Source: Proteles cristata cristata
Lineage: Eukaryota > Chordata > Mammalia > Carnivora > Hyaenidae
NCBI GenBank assembly: GCA_017311185.1
Contig: JAESUZ010003171.1
Location: forward strand, 1,240,001 to 1,304,000
Direction: 5' to 3'
Length of the DNA stretch: 64,000 bases
Position numbers and translations under genes: made by a program. Below are positions 56,884 to 64,000 of the stretch, piece after piece; within the stretch, counting starts at the first letter, position 1, and each line of letters starts with the position of its first letter. Under the pieces are notes generated by a model. That model searched no databases and had not been told where the DNA came from. It worked only from the letters and a program-made list of their open reading frames with translations.

Positions 56884-57095
56884 TTCTTGACTTCACTTTT
56901 TCTAAATTTAAATTGTATATGTATCTTTGGCTGCAAAATATATCTAGAATCTAACCACTTCTTAATATAATTCACTGCTACCAACTTGTCTAGGCCATAA
57001 TGGTCTCTTCCCTGGGTTTTCACACTCAGCATCCAACTGGTTTCTCTCCTTCCTACCTTGCTCTTCTGCTATCCATTCTTCAAAAAGCAACCAAA
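56884..57095 (+). mobile_element. Ancient L2, part 2 of 3
   Basis: Continues the L2 of 49,020-49,476: TTCTTGACTTCACTTTTTC, AAATATATCTAGAATCTAACCACTTC, CACTGCTACCAACTTGTCTAGGCC, TCCAACTGGTTTCTCTCC and CTATCCATTCTTCAAAAAGC. Confidence 0.7.
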
Positions 57096-57106
57096 GGGAT
57101 TCTTTT

Positions 57107-58249
57107 TTTTTTTTTTTTTGAGTATAGATTATCCACAATGTTACATTAGTTGCAGGTGTACAACAGTAATTTGACAAGTTGTACATTGTTCTATATTCAC
57201 AAGTATAGCTACCACCATTTATCACCATACATCAATTATAATATCACTAACTATATACCTTATGCTGTGCCTTTTATACCTGTGACTTATTCATTCCATA
57301 ACTGGAATCCTGTGTCTCCCACTCCTTTTCATCCATTTTTGCCTTTCCCTACCCCCGACCTCTGGCAACCACAAGTTTGTTCCCTGTATTGATATATCTG
57401 ATTCTGCTCTTTGTTTGTTCATTTGTTTTATTTTAGATTACATATATGACTGAATATATATGGTCACTCTCACTTATTTCACATAGCATAATACCCTCTA
57501 GGTCAACCCACACTGTCTCAAATGGCACGATCTCATCCTTCATTGTGGCTGTGTAATATTGCATACCCCATCTTTCTTACCCATTTGTCTATCAGTGGAC
57601 ACTTGGATGGCTTCTATATCTTGTCTATTGTAAATAATGATGGAATAAATAGAGATATGCAGATATCTTTTAAGTTCATGTTTTCATTTTCTATGAGTAA
57701 ATATCTAGTAATGGAATTACTGAATCATGTATTATTTATATACTTTTAATTTTTTGAGCAATCTCCATACTGTTTCCCAAAGCGGCTGTAGCAACATTTT
57801 TCTAGATATGTCTCCTAGGGTAAGGGAGGCAAAAGCAAAAATAAGCTATTAGGAATACATCAAAATAAAAAGCTTTCATACAGCAAAGGAAACTATCAAC
57901 AAGACAGCAACTTAATGAAAGGGAGAAGATATCTGCAAATGATACAAATGATAAGGGATTAATATCCAAAATATAAAGAACTTGTACAACTCGAATAATA
58001 GGATTTAAAAACTGGGCAGAGGCTGAATACACACTTTACCAAAGAAGACATAGAGATGGACAATAGATACATGAAAAGATGCTCAACACCACTAATCATC
58101 AGGAAAATACAAATCAAAACCACCATGATCTATCACTTTATACCTGTCAGAATGGCTAAAATCAAAAAGACAAGAAATAACAAGTGTTGGTAAGAATGTG
58201 GAGAAAAAGGAATTCTCCTACACTTTTGATGGAAATGTGAATTGGTACA
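57107..58249 (-). mobile_element. Twin-primed (5'-inverted) LINE-1 inside the L2
   Basis: 57,107-57,790 is L1 3' end in antisense (T-run, then 3'UTR, then the ORF2 C-terminus ending at GCGGCTGTAG). At about 57,791 the sequence flips to sense L1 (CAACATTTTTCTAGATATGTCTCC) and runs to about 58,249 (GAATTGGTACAC), which is where the antisense part begins in L1 order. Flanks CCAAAGGGATTCTTTT (57,091-57,106) and CCAAGGTGATTCTTTT (58,250-58,265) are the target-site duplication. Remnant frames at 57,150-57,749, 57,802-58,032 and 58,198 are its shadows. Confidence 0.88.
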
Positions 58250-58265
58250 CCAAGGTGATTCTTTT

Positions 58266-58600
58266 GAAAGGTAACATGGATCATGTCATTCCTCTGCTTA
58301 AAATCCCTCAATGGATTCCCATTTTACTCAGTCCTTACAGTGGTTTCCAATGCCCATTTCACTCTGACAACTCATTCACCACCTCTTTGACCTTTTTCTC
58401 TCTGCTCTATCCCTCACTTACTCCATGCCAGACACACTCCTGTTAGTTGTTACCTCTACCTGGAATACTTTCCCTACAGTTAGCTGTCTATGTTTCTCCT
58501 TAATTTTCCAAGATAGCAGTCAATATGTCTTCTTAATGTCTTTTTAATGTTTTTCTTAAAATTCTACTTCTTTACTGAAGTCTACTCTATTTAAATGTGA
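58266..58600 (+). mobile_element. Ancient L2, part 3 of 3
   Basis: CATGTCATTCCTCTGCTTAAAATCCCTCAATGGATTCCCATT, then CTCCATGCCAGACACACTCC and CTTAATTTTCCAAGATAGCAG, the L2 3' part in sense, following directly in order from part 2. Confidence 0.75.
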
Positions 58601-58609
58601 TTTAAAATC

Positions 58610-59335
58610 ACATTTCTCTGCTTTCCCTTAGAGATCAGAAATAAAACAAGATGTCCAATCTCACTACTTCTATTTGAAACTGCACTGGATATTCTAGTCA
58701 GGTAAACAAGGCAATAAAACAAAATAAAAGGCATCTGTATTGAAAAATAAAAAGTAAAATTATCTCCATTTGCAGGTGACACTATATTCTACCTAAGTAT
58801 CCATCAATAAATGGATGGATAAGAAGATCTGTACACACACACACACACACACACAGGAGTATTACTTAGCCATAATAAAGAATGAGAGCTTGCCATTTGT
58901 GACAACATCAATGGAACCAGAGGGTATTGTGCTAAGTGAAGTAAGTTGGAGAAAGACAATGATTTCACTTATATGTGGATATGTGGAATCTAAAAAATAA
59001 ACTAATAAAAAATAGAAAGACTCAAATAAAGAGAATAAGTATTTGTCAGAGGGGAGGTGATTGGGGGTAGGTGAGTAAACTATGTGAAAGAGGTTAAGAG
59101 TTCAAAACTTGTAGCTATAAAATAATTAAGTCACAGAGATGAAAAATACAGTATATGGAATATAGTTGATAATACTGTAATAGCATTGCATGGTGAGAGA
59201 TGGTAACTATACTTACTTTGGTAAGCACTGAGTAATGAAGAGAATTGTTGAATCACTATGTTGCATACATGAAACTAATACAACACCGTAGGTAAGCTAT
59301 ACTTTAATAATAAAAATTGAAAGAAAAGAAAAGAA
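58610..59335 (+). mobile_element. Older LINE-1, sense, internally deleted
   Basis: The first part (58,640-58,790, AATAAAACAAGATGTCCAATC and TTATCTCCATTTGCAGGTGAC) is ORF2 reverse transcriptase. At about 58,795 it jumps to the ORF2 end and 3'UTR (AAGTATCCATCAATAAATGG, then GTTGCATACATGAAACTAATAC). The missing middle is a deletion of the order of 1.5 kb or more. A (CA)n run lies at 58,832-58,855. Confidence 0.75.
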
Positions 59336-59340
59336 AATCC

Positions 59341-61020
59341 TAAACAACCCACAGAAGATCTTCTTGGGCTAAAAAAGATTAATTTTACTTATAAACATTA
59401 ACACTGATTGATCCAGAACTGAAATTAAGAAAACAATTTGAATTATGGTAGCATAAGCAAGAATAAAATATTTAGCACTAAATCTGAACTTAAAAGAAAT
59501 ATAAGACTATACAATAAAAACTAAAAGATGTCATTGTAAAAAAATTAAAAGAGACCTAAGTGGAAAAATACTCTATGTTCATAGAAGACAGTATTGTTAA
59601 GTATGGCAATAATCCCCAAATTGATGTAGTGATTCAACTCAACCCCTATGAAAATCTAAGCTGCCTTTTGCAGAAATTAGCAAACTGATCCTAAAATGCA
59701 TAAAAAGGAACCTATCCTTAGCCAAAATAATCTAGGAAAGAAGAACATTCCCCAATTTTAAAGTTTATTACAAAGCTATAGTAATCAAAACAGTGTACTA
59801 CTGGCACAGGGACATAGATCAATGGAACAGAATTGAGAGTCTAGAAATAAATCCATATACCTATTGTCAACAGATTTCCAGTAACAGTCTCAAGACAAAT
59901 AAATGGTGAATGAACAGTCTCAACAAATGTGCTGGGACAACAAGATACCCACATGCACAAAAATTAACTCAAAATTTATCAAAGACCTAAATACAGGAGC
60001 TAAAACTATGAAATATAAAACCCTTTAAAGAAAACATAAGTGTAAATCTTCATGACCGTGGATTAGACAATGATTTCTTAGATATAATATCAAAAACACA
60101 AGCAACAAAAGAAAAAAATATTTTAAAAACTGGACTTAAAAAGTTTCTGTTTCAAAAGACACTACCATGAAAGTGAAAATATACTCTGCAGAATGGAAGA
60201 AAATATTTGCAAGACATATTGTATCTGATAAGAGACTAGTATCTAAAATATGTAAGGAACTCTTACAATTGAACAGTAAAAATAAACACAGTAAAAAGAA
60301 AAACAACCATTTATTTCTTAATGGGCAAAGGGTTTGAAAAGACCTTTCTCCAAGATATACAAATGGCTGATAAGCACATGAAAAAGTGCTCACCATTACC
60401 AGCCCTTAGGGAAATGCAAATCACAACCACAAAAAGATACCACTAGGATGGCTACAATAAAAGAAAAACAATAACAAGTATTGTTGAGAATGTGAAGAAA
60501 TTGGAACCCTCATGTTTTGCTGCTGAGAATACAAGATGGTGTGTGTAGTTGCTTTATAAAACAGTTCTAGAGTTCCGTAAAAAAAAAAAAAAAGTTAATG
60601 CAGAGTTACCATCTGACCCAGCATTTCCACTACTAGGTATATACTCAAGAAAACTGAAAACATATGGCCATATATATATACATCAACACACTGGATTATT
60701 ATACAGCCATAAAAAGCTTGAAAGAAAGTTTGATGAATCTTTAAAGCATTATCAGAAGTCATATACAACAGGCAACACACTGTATGATTCCATTAGTATG
60801 AAATGTCCAGAACAGGCAAATCCATAGAAACACAGAATGGATTTTAGTGATTTTAAGGAGCTGGAAGAAAGGGGGGTATGGGCAGTGACATAGGGGCAGG
60901 GATTTGGGGTGAAGGGCAATGATGAAAATGTTCTGGAATTAGATAGTAGTGATTAATATACTGTAAAAGGGTAAATTTTATGGCATATGAATATCTTGAT
61001 TAAAATTTTATGATAAAATA
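59341..61020 (+). mobile_element. Ancient LINE-1 (L1M type), sense, heavily decayed
   Basis: ORF2 thumb to C-terminus is readable (TTACAAAGCTATAGTAATCAAAACAG at 59,768; ATCAATGGAACAGAATTGAG; AAATGCAAATCACAACCAC at 60,412; GACCCAGCATTTCCACTACTAGG), ending with GTAAAAGGGTAAATTTTATGGCATATG near 60,965. Stops occur throughout. Confidence 0.75.
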
Positions 61021-61099
61021 TAAAACATATCATTAAAAACAATTGCATCCCTTACCTTAGTAAACCTATTTTCTTAAATTGCTTATGTTTATTTTTTCT

Positions 61100-61295
61100 A
61101 TATCATTTACCACCTTCTAACATATTACATAAGCTACTTATTAACTAAATTAAAAACAGTGCTTCCCTCCACTGCAGATACTAGAAAATAAGCTCTATAC
61201 AGGGAGTTTTGCCTGTTTCTTTCACTGTAAACTCAGTGCCTAGAACAATGCTAACATATGAGACTCTTGGAAATATTTAATGAATGAGTAGGCTG
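61100..61295 (+). mobile_element. Ancient L2 3' end
   Basis: TACTAGAAAATAAGCTCTATACAGGG, TTTGCCTGTTTCTTTCACTG, AACTCAGTGCCTAGAACAATGC and AATATTTAATGAATGAGTAGG is the L2 end in sense. Confidence 0.65.
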
Positions 61296-62915
61296 ACCTT
61301 TCTTAAGGCCTTAAAACAAAAACCAAAACCTAAAACAAAACTTGGGTTTACTCAACAGAGGAATACATTGATCATGGCCTTTCACAAATAAAAGTTAGAA
61401 AGACCTTAGCTACAGCAACATGTTGGTTGGGCTCTTAAAGAGTTCTTCATGCTTTTTATTTGCTAATTAGGGGAGAGTTCTGAGAAATCCAGGGTATACT
61501 GTCCACCTTCCCCTTGCTATACAAGGCTCAACAAATGGGTAAGCTAATATTTAATCAGTTCTTTGGTCTGCCATATGCCAATTGCTAAGGATGCAGAAAT
61601 AATCTCCAAACCAGAATTCCAGTAGTCATTCTGACTTAAAGCACCAGACAAGGCTGTTTTCTCAGCTTTAAAATCTTCTTCACCTCCTTATCTTATGCAT
61701 TTTTCCATGCCTAGGCCCATTGCTAACTTTTCTAATAAGTCTTCCCACCTACACAAGTGCACAGGGGCCTCACTCTTCTCTGAAGACCAGGTGATGCTAA
61801 TGTGATTTACAGCACCTGCCGTCACTGTGTGTGTATGCACACACACATGCCCATGACCCTCATTATTTAATGAGCACCCCCCACCAGTAGTGAGCTGGCA
61901 GGCAGTAGGTCCCTAAGTGAAATGGATGGGTGAAAAAGTAGTTGAAGATGGTGATTTGTAAGTTTTCTGTTCAGACAATTGTTGGAAATCAGTCTTTTGA
62001 CAGCAAAAGAAAAAAGAAAAGAAAAAAGAAAAAAGAAGAATCTCCATGGTCTGCATAAAAGCGTGACTATTACAGGTGGCCCAATTCCCAGTTACTTTGT
62101 TCCTGACACCAGAGACCTGTTTTTCAATCAAAATCACAGCAGCTGTGAAGCTGTAAGGCTGGGCTGGAGCCTGGGTCAGAGGTTCCCCATTAGTGCTGGC
62201 AGATTTTTCATAATCAAGACACTTCTGAAATGTTGAACCCTACTCAGTGCCAAAGGTTAACGATTCAGTGTACAGAGACTGAGGCGCAAAGCAGGGCAGC
62301 AGACAGCTCACAGAGAGATGACACCAGTGGACCTGCTCTGGATGCTTTCGTTACATTCTTGAATCTATTGGACATTTGCCTTCTTGCTGAGAAGCCATTC
62401 AGCAGAGAACATTCATTAAACAGGCTGCATTAATCCTGTTTTTCTAACCCTGGTTCATGTTTACACATTTGACAGCCAACATTTTTGAGCAGTCCCTCTA
62501 TCCACCATTGAGTCTAGTTAATGCACTAGCAAAGAGAACTGGAAAGTGAAAGGGTCACCCGCAGAGTTCAGTGTAGACAGGCAATCTGGATAATTTTGCC
62601 TAACAATTACAACTTGCTTTCAGTTCCAAAACATTAGTAGTATATGAGAGACTTCTTCATTCCACTTCATTCCCACTAGTGGGCTGTTTCAGATCATGAA
62701 CACAGAGTGAAATAAACTAAAATTTATTTTTTATGAGAATCTGCTAACATTTCTTAAAAAAACTGACAACCTGTGGTGTCAGAGATGAAGACAATGATTT
62801 TAAACAACTAACCTATCTGTAATTTGTTAGACTTCTACATCTTTTTTCTTCTTATAATTCAAGGAACATTACTGAGGACTTTTATAGGTCCATTCCCTAG
62901 CTCCTCTTAGATATC
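61296..62915. other. Unassigned DNA
   Basis: No gene. The frames at 61,913-62,433 have no recognisable motif. A GAAAA-rich run lies at 62,006-62,040 and a short TGTG/CACA patch at 61,829-61,850. Confidence 0.4.
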
Positions 62916-62919
62916 TTGT

Positions 62920-63110
62920 TATTGTCTCGAACTCAACATATTCCAAAGAGGACTGGCCAATCTCCTCCTTCCTCCACCCCATATAATTCTTGCCCTTCTT
63001 TATTTTCCCATTTCTGTATTTCTATATTTTAGCTTAAAACCTCCTGTTTCCTACATCCATCATACCAGCTCACCTTTTGAGTCTAATAAAAGTCTGATAG
63101 CTTTTTCTAT
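62920..63110 (+). mobile_element. Probable ancient L2 fragment
   Basis: GTCTCGAACTCAACATATTCCAAAGAGGAC and CCTCCTGTTTCCTACATCC resemble L2. Words after the next repeat (63,575-63,620, CTTCTCTCCCTGCCTCCAGTC) could be its continuation. Confidence 0.4.
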
Positions 63111-63111
63111 A

Positions 63112-63505
63112 GTGTATTAGTCAGGGTTCTCCAGGGAACAGAACAGAATATGTGTTTGTATATGTGTTGGGCAGGGGTATATTATAAGAAATTGGCTTAG
63201 GCAATCATGGAGGCTGACAAATCCAAAAATCTGCAGCGGTGACATCCTAGTTTGAGTCCAAAGGCTAGAAGTGGCTGTAGACCCAGGAAGAGCCAATGTC
63301 CTAGTTTCAAGGCAGGAGAACTGGCTTTTATCAGGGAGGGTCAGCTTTTTTTTTTTTTTTTTTCTATCTGGACCTTCAGCCTACTGAGTTAAATGTTAAC
63401 CTCATCTAAAAACACCCTCACAGACCCATACAGAATAATGTTTGACCAGATATTGGGGCACTACATGGCCAATTAAATTGACATATAAAATGAACCATCA
63501 CAGAA
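63112..63505 (-). repeat. LTR-like ancient repeat, opposite strand to 39,700
   Basis: GTGTATTAGTCAGGGTTCTCCAGGGAACAGAAC, TTGGCTTAGGCAATCATGGAGGCTGAC, GAGTTAAATGTTAACCTCATC, GAATAATGTTTGACCAGATATTGGGGC and TTGACATATAAAATGAACCATCACA form a well-known dispersed repeat. A T-run at 63,345-63,364 interrupts it. Family left unassigned. From 63,506 to the end I see nothing else certain. Confidence 0.5.
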
Positions 63506-64000
63506 TGTCTTTTAAGCACTGATCTCTCCATCCCATCGTCCTGGGTGACCCCAGATTCTGCCCCATACTACTTTAAGAGTTCCTGGCTTCTCTCCCTGCC
63601 TCCAGTCTTTCTCTCTTTCTACTCCACAGAGCACTTCCAGACTACATCCAGTCAATCCATTTAATGAACCTTTGCATGATCCCACTGCCCAACAGGTAAA
63701 TCATACTTACCACAGACTTCTATCTGTACCTGGTCTCTGCTCCAGCTTCTCTGGAGCCCTTCCTGATTCCAGTCTACCCTGTGTCTTTCTTCTTCCTTCA
63801 AGTTTTAGGACTTCTTGAAACTGTGTTGAGAGCCAAGCCAGGCCTCCCCTGAATTCCAGTCTGACCAACCTGCACATTTTGCTTTCTAAGATAAACGCAT
63901 TCAATAGTTACTCTGTTTATGGATTTCCACAAAGGATATTTTCCCCATTTGTAGTATGTATATATTTCTCTGTATGTAGCCATAGGGAGATAAGGAGTAT

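Overview
This window is mammalian, and almost certainly from a cat (Felidae) or a close feliform carnivore. At least eleven tRNA-derived SINEs have the felid SINEC head (G-G-C-G-C-C-T-G-G-G-T-G-G-C-T followed by a tRNA-like B box) and a (CT)n / AAATAAATAAA tail. Young LINE-1 copies share one carnivore-type 3' end. I find no host protein-coding exon, no genuine tRNA or rRNA gene, and nothing prokaryotic. The DNA looks like an intergenic or deep intronic stretch shaped by layers of retrotransposons.

Layout. 1-9.3 kb: old L1 pieces on both strands, a retroviral LTR (about 1.44-2.15 kb), a 5'-inverted L1 (2.2-3.06 kb), a MER5-like DNA transposon fossil, a 91-bp L1 insertion and a SINE. 9.3-23 kb: mostly unassigned single-copy DNA with ancient MIR and L2 fossils, five SINE copies (one inserted inside another), a Z-DNA-type alternating tract and a GGAA microsatellite. 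23.1-24.6 kb: a decayed ERVL retrovirus whose pol region lies in two opposite orientations. 25-34.5 kb: unassigned DNA with MIR, MER5, one SINE and simple repeats. 34.5-39.7 kb: one long decayed L1 carrying four SINEs and a 249-bp internal duplication. 39.7-45 kb: an LTR-like repeat with a GATA microsatellite, an MIR split by a young truncated L1, an older antisense L1 and a SINE. 45-49 kb: unassigned. 49.0-58.6 kb: an ancient L2 split first by a 7.4-kb full-length L1 (itself hit by a SINE) and again by a twin-primed L1. 58.6-61.0 kb: two older L1 pieces. 61-64 kb: L2 fossils and an LTR-like repeat.

The only long coding sequences belong to the full-length L1 at 49,477-56,867. It has a CpG-rich 5'UTR of about 2.1 kb with a YY1-type site and a 195-bp tandem duplication, an intact 297-residue ORF1, and an ORF2 that is clearly recognisable but broken by a SINE, two nonsense codons and several frameshifts. 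It is flanked by a perfect 16-bp target-site duplication. The copy could not make ORF2 protein itself. The SINEs and L1s fit together biologically: SINE RNAs carry RNA polymerase III boxes and are mobilised by the L1 ORF2 endonuclease/reverse transcriptase, as their A-rich tails, target-site duplications and TT/AAAA-type targets show.

Family names rest on reading and recall of repeat families, not on a database search. Names of young elements (SINEC, young L1) are secure. Names of ancient fragments (L2, MIR, MER5, ERVL) are good to moderate. Several old repeats are left unassigned.
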